A stretch of 64,000 nt of DNA, from assembly GCF_030285365.1 (NCBI RefSeq), contig NZ_JASVDS010000006.1, positions 229,370 through 293,369 on the forward strand, read 5' to 3'. Below, piece after piece: positions 1 through 7,388 of the stretch (position 1 is its first letter; the number at the start of each line of letters is the position of its first letter). A program made the translations under genes and the position numbers. Below the pieces are notes generated by a model. That model had not been told where the DNA came from. It saw only the letters and a program-made list of their open reading frames with translations, and did no database searches. The stretch is from Roseateles subflavus. Its GTDB lineage: Bacteria; Pseudomonadota; Gammaproteobacteria; Burkholderiales; Burkholderiaceae_C.

Positions 1-939
1 CTGGCGCTCTTCACGGGCTTCAGCTTCGTCGGCTACTTCAGCCCCATCCGGGCACTGACGGAGGCGCTGTTCGCCTGGAACCTCTCGCCCTGGGAGGCCT
101 TCTGGGTGCTGTTCTACGCGGGCGCCACCTACGGCAACGCCGGCTGGCTGCGCGAGCAGATGTGCAAGTACATCTGTCCCTACGCCCGCTTCCAGAGCGC
201 ACTGATCGATGCCGACTCGCTGATCATCACCTATGACGCCCGCCGCGGCGAGCCGCGCGGCGCCCGCTCGCGCAAGTCCGCCGAGGTGCTCGCCGAGGGC
301 CGCGGCGACTGCGTGGACTGCACCCTGTGCGTGCAGGTCTGCCCCACCGGCATCGACATCCGCAAGGGCCTGCAGAACGAGTGCATCGGCTGTGCCGCCT
401 GCATCGACGTCTGCGACCAGGTCATGGACAAGATCGGCGCGCCGCACGGTCTCATCCGCTATGCCACCGAGAACGGCGTGGCCCAGGGGCTGAGCCGCGC
501 CCAGATGTGGCGGCGCACGCTGCGCCCCCGCGTGCTGATCTACGGCGGCGCGCTCGCGGTGCTCGGCGCCCTGATGCTGTGGCAGCTGAGCCAGCGCAGC
601 GCCCTGCTGATCGATGTCATCAAGGACCGCGGCGTGATGGCGCGTCAGGTCGAGGACGGCCAGATCGAGAACGTCTACCGCCTGCAGCTGCTCAACCGCA
701 GCGAGCGCACCCTGCACCTGCAGTTCGAGGCCGAGGGCCTGCCCGGCCTGCGCGTGCTGGGCGCCGAGCGCGTGACGGTGGACCCTGCGGCCATCGTGTC
801 CCTGCCCGTGCAGCTGCGCCTGCCGGCCGGCGCCGTGCAGGACAGCGGCGCACGGCGCGTGCACCTGCTGGCCCGGGACCTCGACCACCCTGAGACCCCG
901 GTCTTCCAGGCCGAGGCCAGTTTCTTCGTGCCGCGCTGA
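1..939 (+). CDS. ccoG: Cytochrome c oxidase accessory protein CcoG (5' truncated by window edge)
   Basis: The frame is open from base 1, so only the last 312 codons are visible; the true start lies upstream. Two ferredoxin-type cysteine clusters are present: C-x2-C-x2-C-x3-C at about bases 310-345 and again at about 382-417, preceded by a CKYICPYARFQ segment typical of CcoG/FixG/RdxA. A transmembrane helix follows (VLIYGGALAVLGALML) and then a C-terminal Ig-like region ending FFVPR. CcoG proteins are membrane-bound 4Fe-4S proteins needed to assemble the copper site of cbb3-type cytochrome oxidase. The ccoNOQP genes would be expected upstream, outside the window. Identity is secure. Confidence 0.95.
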   Translation: MALFTGFSFVGYFSPIRALTEALFAWNLSPWEAFWVLFYAGATYGNAGWLREQMCKYICPYARFQSALIDADSLIITYDARRGEPRGARSRKSAEVLAEGRGDCVDCTLCVQVCPTGIDIRKGLQNECIGCAACIDVCDQVMDKIGAPHGLIRYATENGVAQGLSRAQMWRRTLRPRVLIYGGALAVLGALMLWQLSQRSALLIDVIKDRGVMARQVEDGQIENVYRLQLLNRSERTLHLQFEAEGLPGLRVLGAERVTVDPAAIVSLPVQLRLPAGAVQDSGARRVHLLARDLDHPETPVFQAEASFFVPR

Positions 940-952
940 ACGACCTGACCCC

Positions 953-1279
953 ATGGACCCGCAAGACAACGCCGACGCCACGACACAGGAGCACCTCATG
1001 GCGGTGCTGCGCCGGGTGGCCGACCCCGAGATCGGCGAGAGCATCGTGGACCTCGGCCTGGTGGGCCGCCTGGACCTCGCGCCGGGGCGCGTGGCACTGT
1101 CCCTCATTCCCACCAGCGCCACCTGCCCGATGGCGGACGTGCTGATCGAGGATGCCGAGCTCGCCCTGCGCGAGGCCTGCCCGCCGGACTGGACGGTGGC
1201 GGTCGAGATGGACTGGAACGCCGTCTGGACGCCGCAGCGCCTGTCGCCCGCGCTTCGCCTGCGCCTGGGATGGGCCTGA
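953..1279 (+). CDS. MIP18/DUF59-family metal-sulfur cluster assembly protein
   Basis: A 108-residue protein carrying the DUF59 core: LRRVADPEIGESIVDLGLVGRLDL near the N-terminus and a TSATCPMADVLIEDAE segment with the single conserved Cys found in PaaD/SufT-type proteins. This family helps insert or repair Fe-S clusters. It follows ccoG by 13 bp and its end overlaps the next start by 10 bp, so the three genes are probably one transcript. The link to an Fe-S oxidase-assembly protein makes a role in respiratory Fe-S maturation plausible, but that is inference. The Shine-Dalgarno is weak, which fits coupling to ccoG. Confidence 0.8.
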   Translation: MDPQDNADATTQEHLMAVLRRVADPEIGESIVDLGLVGRLDLAPGRVALSLIPTSATCPMADVLIEDAELALREACPPDWTVAVEMDWNAVWTPQRLSPALRLRLGWA

Positions 1280-2337
1280 ATCGCCGGCCTGGCCTGCCCG
1301 GGTGGGGCCTGGCGCTGGCCCTGGTCCTCGCCCTGCTGAACCTGCTGGCCGCGATGGCCGGCGGCCTGCAGCGGCTGGGCAGTCTGCCGACGGGCCTGTC
1401 GGCCGTGGCGCAGGCGGCGCTGCAGCACCACGGCGCGCTGATGCTGGGCGGCTTCTTCGCCACGCTCATCGCGCTGGAACGGGCCGCCGCTCTCGGGCGC
1501 GGCCTCGTGGTGCCTCTGCTGTGCGGCCTGGCGGGCCTGGTGCTGCTGGCCGGTCTGCCGATCCCGGCCCTCGCGCTGTGGATGGCCGGCACCCTGGGCT
1601 TGCTGAGCCTGTACCTGCGGGCCGGCGACACGCGCGCGTGGTCCCTGCCCCTGGTCATCGAGGCCAGCGCGTGCCTGCCCCTGCTGATGGCCCTGGCCGC
1701 TCATGCGATGGCGGTCGACACGGCGCTGCGCTGGAACGGGTCCCTCTTCCTGCTGCTGACCATCGCCGGTGAGCGGCGCGAGCTCTGCCGGCTGCTGCCA
1801 CTGGGCCCGCTGGCCCGTCACAGCTTCCTGGCCCTGTGGCTGGGCCTGCTCGCGAGCGGCGTGCTGAGCCTGTGGCAACCCACCCTCGCCGAGCGACTGT
1901 GCTGGCCGCTGTTGGGGGCCCTCGCGCTGTGGCTGATGGCCTTCGACATCGCCCGCCACCAATGGCACGCCCGGGGCTGGGCCGGCCACACGGCGCGCTG
2001 CCTGCTGGCGGGCTATGCCTGGGCGGCCATCGCCGCGCTGGCAGGGCTGCTGGGCCAGCCCACCTTCGCCTGGCATGCGCTGTGGCTCGGCTTCGTGATG
2101 GCCATGGTCTTCGGCCACGCGCCCATCATGCTGCCGGCGCTCCTGCGCCTCAGCCCCCGCTACAGCCCCTGGGCGCTGCTGCCGCTGGGCCTCATGGGCG
2201 TGAGCCTGCTGTTGCGCGGGGCCGGCCAGGCCGGCCTTGCACCGGCCCTGCTCCCCTGGGCAGGTGGGCTGCACGCCCTCGCCCTGCTGAGCTTCGGCCT
2301 GCTGATGGCCGGGCTGTGCCGGGCCGGGCGGCGCTGA
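1270..2337 (+). CDS. Polytopic membrane protein, distantly NnrS-like
   Basis: A 355-residue, very hydrophobic protein with roughly ten to twelve predicted membrane helices and short charged loops. Two motifs stand out: HGALMLGGFFATLIALERA near residues 55-75, and a late FGHAPIMLPALL segment; His residues in similar helices characterise the NnrS family (haem/copper membrane proteins linked to nitric-oxide stress). I see only partial resemblance to NnrS, so the function is open. The start overlaps the upstream DUF59 gene by 10 bp, and ccoG lies before that, pointing to a role in respiratory metal or NO handling. It converges with the minus-strand cyclase gene 48 bp away. Confidence 0.7.
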   Translation: MGLNRRPGLPGWGLALALVLALLNLLAAMAGGLQRLGSLPTGLSAVAQAALQHHGALMLGGFFATLIALERAAALGRGLVVPLLCGLAGLVLLAGLPIPALALWMAGTLGLLSLYLRAGDTRAWSLPLVIEASACLPLLMALAAHAMAVDTALRWNGSLFLLLTIAGERRELCRLLPLGPLARHSFLALWLGLLASGVLSLWQPTLAERLCWPLLGALALWLMAFDIARHQWHARGWAGHTARCLLAGYAWAAIAALAGLLGQPTFAWHALWLGFVMAMVFGHAPIMLPALLRLSPRYSPWALLPLGLMGVSLLLRGAGQAGLAPALLPWAGGLHALALLSFGLLMAGLCRAGRR

Positions 2338-2385
2338 GCGCCCGCGGCGAACGCATCAAGACCAGCGGGGCGGCCGCGGTCGGTG

Positions 2386-4128
2386 TCAGGCGCGATGCCG
2401 CTGGCTCGGCGCCGCGTGGCAGATGAGGCCCCCGCCGCCACTCTTGGCCCGGTACATGGCCGCATCCGCTGCGGCGATGAGCGCCTCGGCATCCTCGCCG
2501 TGATCGGGGAAACGGGCCACGCCGACGCTGGCGCCCACCACCAGCTCGCGGCCTTCCCAGCGCACGGGCTCGGCCAGGGTGTCGCGCACCTTGCGGGCCA
2601 CCACTTCGACGTCCTCGGCCTCGTGCACCTCGTCCAGCAGGATCACGAACTCGTCCCCGCCAATCCGGGCGACGGTGTCCGACTCCCGCACCAGGTGGCG
2701 CAGGCGCTGAGCCAGGGTGCGGAGCACGGCGTCCCCCGCCCCGTGGCCTTCGCCGTCGTTGACTTCCTTGAAGCGGTCCAGGTCGACGAAGAGCATGGCC
2801 AGACGCCCCTGGTTCCGGCGCGCATGGGCCAGCGCATGGTCGAGGCGGTCCATGAAGAAGCGGCGGTTCTGCAGGCCGGTGAGGCTGTCATGGCTCGCCA
2901 GGTGATCCAGCTCCCGCTGCTTCTGCGCCAGCTTGGAGAACTGCGCGCCGATCTGCTGCTGCATGTGCTCGATGGCGCGGGCCAGCGTGCCGATTTCGTC
3001 GCGCCGCTGCACGGGCAGCGGATCGCCCGGCTTGCCGTCGACAAAGCCGTCGACCGCCCCCACGATCTGCGCGAGCGGCCGGGTCAGGGCCCGCGCCAGC
3101 AGCGCCGCCAGGAGCACCGCCAGGGCGCTGAAGGCGGCCACGATGCGCAGCACCATCGCGCCCAGGCTGTCGCTGTCGGACAGCACGGCCGACAGCGGCT
3201 GTGACAGGCCGAGCAGGAAGTCCTCCTCCGCCTTCAGCGCCGATCCCGGCTGCCGCACGAAGGCGGCGACCGCAACGGGGCCCTGGGCCGCCTCGGAACG
3301 GGCCACCACCGTCTTCTCATCCGCGCCGACCGGCGCGACCAGCAGCTCGCGCACCGCCGGGAACTCGTCCTGCACCACCGCGGACTGGCCGCGGTCGAAG
3401 GCGAAGGCCTTGCGCGGGTCGGGATGGATCAGGTATTCGCCCTGCGCATTGCTGAGGTAGAGCTGCAGCCCGGGCGGCAGGTCCGCGGCCAGCTGGCCGA
3501 AGAGGCCGTTGAGATCGACGTTGATGACCATGACCCCCAGGACCACGCCATGCACGTCCATGACGGGGGCCGCCACCTCCAGCGAGGGCTTGCCCTGCCC
3601 GGCATGGGCGCCCAGCTCGTGGTTGATCACGGCCCGGGACACATACACCTGCCCGGCATGCAGCCGCAGGGTCTCGTAGACATAGGGGTAGTGGCCCTTC
3701 TCCTGCAGGTCCTCGCCCTGCACGCGCATCACGCCGAGGTCATCGCGGTCCACACGCACGCGCTCGACGCCATGGTTGGCGGCATCCAGCAGCCGCATCT
3801 GGAAGTACTCGGGATGCGTCTCCAGCATCTGGCGGAACAGCAGCGCGAGGGTGGTCTCGTTGCGCGCCAGCTGCTCGGGATCGCTGCGCAGCAGCAGGCG
3901 GCCGGCCCCGGGATGACCGGCCACCAGCCGGACATCCCGCGCCGTGTTGTCCAAGCCCACCGCGAGCTGGCGCACCAGCACGCGTGTGGCCGTCACGAGC
4001 CGCTGCTCGGCGGCCGCGACCATCATGTGGCGGCTCGCGCTGTAGGCGTAGTAGCCCGTCAGCCCGGCCACCACCACCCCGGCCACGGCCAGGGCGACCC
4101 CGAGCCGCCAGGCGATGCCGAGCCTCAT
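2386..4128 (-). CDS. Membrane diguanylate cyclase (Cache-HAMP-GGDEF)
   Basis: A 580-residue sensor enzyme. A signal-anchor helix (about residues 7-27) is followed by a periplasmic double-Cache-like region to about 320, a second helix at about 323-346, HAMP, a short coiled linker and a GGDEF domain. The active-site motif GGDEF is intact at 490-494 and RESD at 481-484 is a product-inhibition I-site at the correct five-residue spacing, so it should make c-di-GMP from two GTP. There is no EAL domain. I chose the ATG at 4128 because it overlaps the upstream binding-protein stop (ATGA) and begins directly before the signal anchor; a longer open frame upstream is a shadow of that gene. See the finding on the pair. 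Confidence 0.9.
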   Translation of the reverse strand: MRLGIAWRLGVALAVAGVVVAGLTGYYAYSASRHMMVAAAEQRLVTATRVLVRQLAVGLDNTARDVRLVAGHPGAGRLLLRSDPEQLARNETTLALLFRQMLETHPEYFQMRLLDAANHGVERVRVDRDDLGVMRVQGEDLQEKGHYPYVYETLRLHAGQVYVSRAVINHELGAHAGQGKPSLEVAAPVMDVHGVVLGVMVINVDLNGLFGQLAADLPPGLQLYLSNAQGEYLIHPDPRKAFAFDRGQSAVVQDEFPAVRELLVAPVGADEKTVVARSEAAQGPVAVAAFVRQPGSALKAEEDFLLGLSQPLSAVLSDSDSLGAMVLRIVAAFSALAVLLAALLARALTRPLAQIVGAVDGFVDGKPGDPLPVQRRDEIGTLARAIEHMQQQIGAQFSKLAQKQRELDHLASHDSLTGLQNRRFFMDRLDHALAHARRNQGRLAMLFVDLDRFKEVNDGEGHGAGDAVLRTLAQRLRHLVRESDTVARIGGDEFVILLDEVHEAEDVEVVARKVRDTLAEPVRWEGRELVVGASVGVARFPDHGEDAEALIAAADAAMYRAKSGGGGLICHAAPSQRHRA

Positions 4129-5192
4129 CGCTGCAGCACCCGCGACGGGGAGTCCCCCGAGTGGATGCGCGCCCAGTAGTGCTCGCGACGCTCCTCGCTT
4201 TCCACCGGTTCCAGCCAGCGCAGCGGCACCTGCGGGGCGCTGGCCACGGAGTCGCTCACGGTGTTGGCCAGGCCCTGGCGGGACACCAGGAGGCTGCTGG
4301 CGGGCTCCTCGAGCATGAAGTTGATCCAGGCGTGGGCCAGCTCGGGGTCGCCCGTGCTCGAGGAGATCGCCCAGCAGTCGAGCCAGGCCAGCGCCCCTTC
4401 GCGCGGGATCACATAGCCCACGTCGACGCCAGCCGCCTTCAGCAGGTGGAGCTGCTGCAGGCCGTAGTTGGCATACATGAGCGCCACCTTGTGCCGCATG
4501 AAGAGCTGCACGGATTCCTCCGGCAGGCTGTAGAAGCCCAGGACGTTGCGGCGCAGCGCGACCAGCTTGTCCACCGCCGGCGCCCATTGGCGCTCACCCA
4601 GCTCGAAGGGCTGCTGCCAGCCGAGGGCCAGGGCCGCCAGCGAGAAGTTGTGGGTGCCGCCGGCATAGGCCAGCACCTTGCCCCGCCAGCGCGGATCCCA
4701 CAGGACCTGGAGCGAGTCCGGCGGCGCGCTCAGCTGGCGGCGGTCGTAGATCAGCCCCATCTCGGAGTAGGTGTAGGGCACGCCGTAGACCTGCGTGAGG
4801 CCGTCCACCCGCCGGATCAGCCCGGGAATCGCGGACAGCTCCCGGAATCGCGGCCGCTGGCGGCGCGTGTTCGGGACGCGCTGCAGCTCAATGGGCCGGG
4901 CGATGCCCTGGTCGATGTACTGCTGCAGCTCGGCGGTGTTGAGCGCAAAGACGTCGAAGTCCCGCCCGCGCCCGGACAGCAGGCGCTGGCGCATGGCCTC
5001 GTCGGAACCGACCACCGTCAGCTCCACCCGCGCGCCGGTGCGCTGGCTGAAGCCCTGCAGCACCTCCGGGTCCGCATAACCGGGCCAGGCCAGCACCCGC
5101 AGCACCTTGCCCGAGGGCTCGGCGGCGACCGCATGCGCCAGACCCAGGGCCCAGAACAGCAAAGGCATCAGGATGCGCAACGGCAACGTCAT
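4125..5192 (-). CDS. PotD-like periplasmic substrate-binding protein
   Basis: A 355-residue protein with a signal peptide (cleavage expected after AHAVAA, about residue 24) and the two-lobe pattern of family 1 binding proteins of the PotD/PotF polyamine group: LRVLAWPGYADPEVLQGF at the start, FDVFALN in lobe one, and YGVPYTYSEMGLIYD at the hinge. No ABC permease or ATPase lies next to it; instead its stop codon overlaps the start of a Cache-GGDEF cyclase. This arrangement suggests a ligand-presenting sensor rather than a transporter component, as with NspS in Vibrio cholerae. The ligand, possibly a polyamine, cannot be read from sequence alone. Confidence 0.88.
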   Translation of the reverse strand: MTLPLRILMPLLFWALGLAHAVAAEPSGKVLRVLAWPGYADPEVLQGFSQRTGARVELTVVGSDEAMRQRLLSGRGRDFDVFALNTAELQQYIDQGIARPIELQRVPNTRRQRPRFRELSAIPGLIRRVDGLTQVYGVPYTYSEMGLIYDRRQLSAPPDSLQVLWDPRWRGKVLAYAGGTHNFSLAALALGWQQPFELGERQWAPAVDKLVALRRNVLGFYSLPEESVQLFMRHKVALMYANYGLQQLHLLKAAGVDVGYVIPREGALAWLDCWAISSSTGDPELAHAWINFMLEEPASSLLVSRQGLANTVSDSVASAPQVPLRWLEPVESEERREHYWARIHSGDSPSRVLQR

Positions 5193-5317
5193 GGCGGCAT
5201 CCTAGAGGACGAAAGGGGCGGCGCGCCGGGCCGTGGGGGTCTGCACCACAGCCGCGCTGCCTCGATCCGCGACAGATGCCGCGGTTTGATGCCGAAACGG
5301 CCCGCTGCCGGCCCAGA

Positions 5318-5653
5318 TCAGCCGCCGCCGCGCACGGGCAGGCCGTGGGCCAGCCACGCGGCCATGCCCCCAGTGAGGTTGCGGACGCGACGGTGTCCCA
5401 GATGGCGCAGGTAGTTCATGGCCTGCTGGCTGCGCCCGCCGGCGGCACAGGCCAGGATCAGATCTGCATCAGCCGGCAATTCGGTGTGGCGCCGCTCGAA
5501 ATCGCTCAGGGGCATGAGCAGCAGCCGCTCGACGCCATAGCCCAGCCGGGTCACCTCGTGCCCCTCGCGCACATCGACCAGCCAGGCGCCCTCGCGGATG
5601 GCCTGGAGCGCGGCACGGGGGTCGAGGTGAAGCAGTGGCAGGGAGAGGGTCAT
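5318..5653 (-). CDS. Rhodanese-domain protein
   Basis: A 111-residue single-domain rhodanese. The active-site loop CAAGGRS, with Cys at about residue 69, matches the CxxGxR persulfide-forming loop, and LVDVREGHEV is the usual N-terminal signature. It would move sulfane sulfur in the cytoplasm. I prefer the ATG at 5653 because GGAG lies nine bases upstream; a longer form from the ATG at 5707, which overlaps the ArsR stop as ATGA, would add 18 unusual residues and has no clear Shine-Dalgarno. It lies downstream of the ArsR gene on the same strand, so the two are probably cotranscribed. Confidence 0.88.
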   Translation of the reverse strand: MTLSLPLLHLDPRAALQAIREGAWLVDVREGHEVTRLGYGVERLLLMPLSDFERRHTELPADADLILACAAGGRSQQAMNYLRHLGHRRVRNLTGGMAAWLAHGLPVRGGG

Positions 5654-5703
5654 GGGCAGGGACTCCGTCGGGAAGGACACAGCATCGCAGGACGAGCACA
5701 CCG

Positions 5704-6114
5704 TCATGGCTTGAGGAACGGGGCCTGGGCGTCGCTCATCCGCGCATGGTGGCGCGCCAGCTGGCCACAGACCAGGTCACACAGCGCATAGACCGAGGGA
5801 TCGGCGATCCGGTAGTAGACGCTGGTGCCCCGCCCCTCGCGGTCCACCAGGCCGTGCCGCTGCAGCTGGGCCAGGTGGCGGGAGATGTTGGCCGCGCTGC
5901 TGCCGCAGGCCCGGGCCAGTTCGCCCACGCACCGGGGCTGCTCGCGCAACTGGTTGAGCACGCGCAGGCGGCTGGGTTCGGCCAGCAGCTGGAAGAAGCC
6001 CGCCACCTGGGCCAATGCGCTGTCGGGCAGGTCGCGGATGCCGCAGTGCTCGGGCAGGGGCGCGGCTGCGCCGGGGAGCGGGGCCGCGGTGGCGGAGGCG
6101 GGAACCATGGGCAT
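5704..6114 (-). CDS. ArsR-family winged-helix repressor
   Basis: A 136-residue regulator with the ArsR fold: FFQLLAEPSRLRVLNQL, then CVGELARACGSSAANISRHLAQLQRHGLV (recognition helix) and a wing, REGRGTSVYYRI. Cysteines are at 24, 62, 70, 112 and 116; C62 sits where SmtB/ArsR proteins carry their alpha-3 ligand and C112/C116 are in the last helix, so a thiol or metal sensor is plausible. By eye it lacks the alpha-2 Cys of the BigR/SqrR sulfide sensors. The start at 6114 has GAGG eight bases upstream. It is divergent from the RND pump operon, with an inverted repeat between them, and is its likely repressor. Confidence 0.9.
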   Translation of the reverse strand: MPMVPASATAAPLPGAAAPLPEHCGIRDLPDSALAQVAGFFQLLAEPSRLRVLNQLREQPRCVGELARACGSSAANISRHLAQLQRHGLVDREGRGTSVYYRIADPSVYALCDLVCGQLARHHARMSDAQAPFLKP

Positions 6115-6213
6115 CGTGCGGACCTCAAGGCTGCGACAGACCCCCGCGAGGGCGCCCACCCGGCTCGACCCGGCGCGGCGCCCCATGGATGCGGCGGTCT
6201 TTTGTTTTCATGT

Positions 6214-6242
6214 TTGACTATTTGCGTGATTGCGCAAATAAT
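6214..6242 (+). promoter_or_regulatory. Promoter with embedded operator for the RND-thioredoxin operon
   Basis: TTGACT at 6214-6219 and AATAAT at 6237-6242, separated by 17 bp, form a good sigma-70 promoter facing the pump genes. Between and over these boxes lies a perfect inverted repeat, TATTTGCG (6219-6226), six bases, CGCAAATA (6233-6240). The AT-rich stretch contrasts with its 70% GC surroundings. Its placement fits repression by the divergent ArsR protein; which protein binds it is inferred. Confidence 0.7.
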
Positions 6243-6287
6243 AAATGCAACAGGACCTGCTGTCCAGCCTTTCGCCGACCCACCACC

Positions 6288-7382
6288 ATGCGCACTCCGT
6301 CCCCCCTCTTCCCTGCGGCTCTGCTGCTCGCGGCACTTGCCAGCCAGCCCCTGCCTGCACGGGCACAGTCCGCGGCGCCGCCGGCCCTGCAGACCTACGT
6401 CGCGCAGCCGGACCGCGCGGCCCAGGGCCTGCGCTACGAGGCCCGCGTCGAGGCCGTGCGCCAGACCACGCTGGCGGCGCAGGTCGCCGGTGCGGTCGTG
6501 CAGCTGGACGTCAGGCCGGGCGACGCCGTCAAGGCCGGGCAGCTGCTGATGCGCCTGGATGCCCGCAGCGCCGACCAGAACGCCCAGGCCAGCGAAGCCC
6601 AGGCCGGGGTGGCCCGCGCCCAGCTGGACCTTGCCCGCCGCGAGCTGGACCGCCAGCAGCAGCTCTTCCGACAGCACTTCATCAGCCAGGCCGCCCTGGA
6701 TCAGACGGAGGCGCAGTTCAAGGCGACGCAGGCCCAGGTGCAGGCGCAGCTGGCCCAGGCCGGCGCCGCGCGCAGCCAGAGCGCCTGGTACCAGCTGCGT
6801 GCGCCTTATGCCGGCGTGATCGCCGAGGTGCCCGTGGTACAGGGCGACATGGCCCTGCCCGGGCGCAGCCTGGCCGTCCTGTACGACCCCACCGCCTTGC
6901 GCGTGACCGCCCATGTGCCTCAGGCGGAGGTGCGGGCCGTGCAGGCCGCCCTGGACAGCAAGGACGCGGGCATCGCGCTCGTGATCGACCTCCCGGCCCT
7001 CGGCGTCCTGGGCCAGGCGCCGCGCCGCGTGCAGTGGCTGCCTACCGTGGACGGCAGCAGCGGCACCGTGGAGCTGCGGGCCGATCTGCCCTCGCCGCTG
7101 ACCGGGCAGCTCCAGGCGCTCGTGCCGGGGCAGTTCGCCCAGGTCCGGCTGGTCGGTCCCTCCGCGGAGCCGGGCCGGGCCGGTGTGCTGACCGTGCCGG
7201 CGCAGGCGGTGGTCCGCCGTGCCGAGATGACCGGACTCTACGTGCTCAATGCCGAGGGCCGCCCGCTGCTGCGCCAGGTGCGCCTGGGCGAGCTGCGCGG
7301 GGGTCAGATCGAGATCCTGAGCGGGCTTCGCGCCGGCGAGCGCGTCGCCCTGGAGCCGCAGGTGGCGGCGCGCGTGCGCTGA
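6288..7382 (+). CDS. RND efflux periplasmic adaptor subunit (HlyD/AcrA family)
   Basis: A 364-residue membrane fusion protein. A signal peptide ends near PARAQS (residue ~27); a lipoyl half-motif (AAQVAGAVVQLDVRPGDAVKAG), a helical hairpin rich in Ala and Gln, the second lipoyl half (YQLRAPYAGVIAEVPVVQGD) and a beta-barrel/membrane-proximal end follow in the usual order. It bridges an inner-membrane RND pump to an outer-membrane channel in the periplasm. No outer-membrane channel gene is present, so the pump may borrow a shared TolC-type channel. The ATG at 6288 begins the signal peptide; upstream codons in the same frame cross the promoter. Confidence 0.92.
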   Translation: MRTPSPLFPAALLLAALASQPLPARAQSAAPPALQTYVAQPDRAAQGLRYEARVEAVRQTTLAAQVAGAVVQLDVRPGDAVKAGQLLMRLDARSADQNAQASEAQAGVARAQLDLARRELDRQQQLFRQHFISQAALDQTEAQFKATQAQVQAQLAQAGAARSQSAWYQLRAPYAGVIAEVPVVQGDMALPGRSLAVLYDPTALRVTAHVPQAEVRAVQAALDSKDAGIALVIDLPALGVLGQAPRRVQWLPTVDGSSGTVELRADLPSPLTGQLQALVPGQFAQVRLVGPSAEPGRAGVLTVPAQAVVRRAEMTGLYVLNAEGRPLLRQVRLGELRGGQIEILSGLRAGERVALEPQVAARVR

Positions 7383-7388
7383 TCGGGG

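Noticed and set aside
4129..4587. N-terminal extension of the cyclase frame
   Set aside because: These codons are out of frame with, and inside, the binding-protein gene; the signal-anchor helix begins at the ATG that overlaps that gene's stop.
5704..6114. ArsR protein as a BigR/SqrR sulfide sensor
   Set aside because: The final-helix Cys residues are present but the alpha-2 Cys position appears to be Asn, so that exact dithiol mechanism is not supported.
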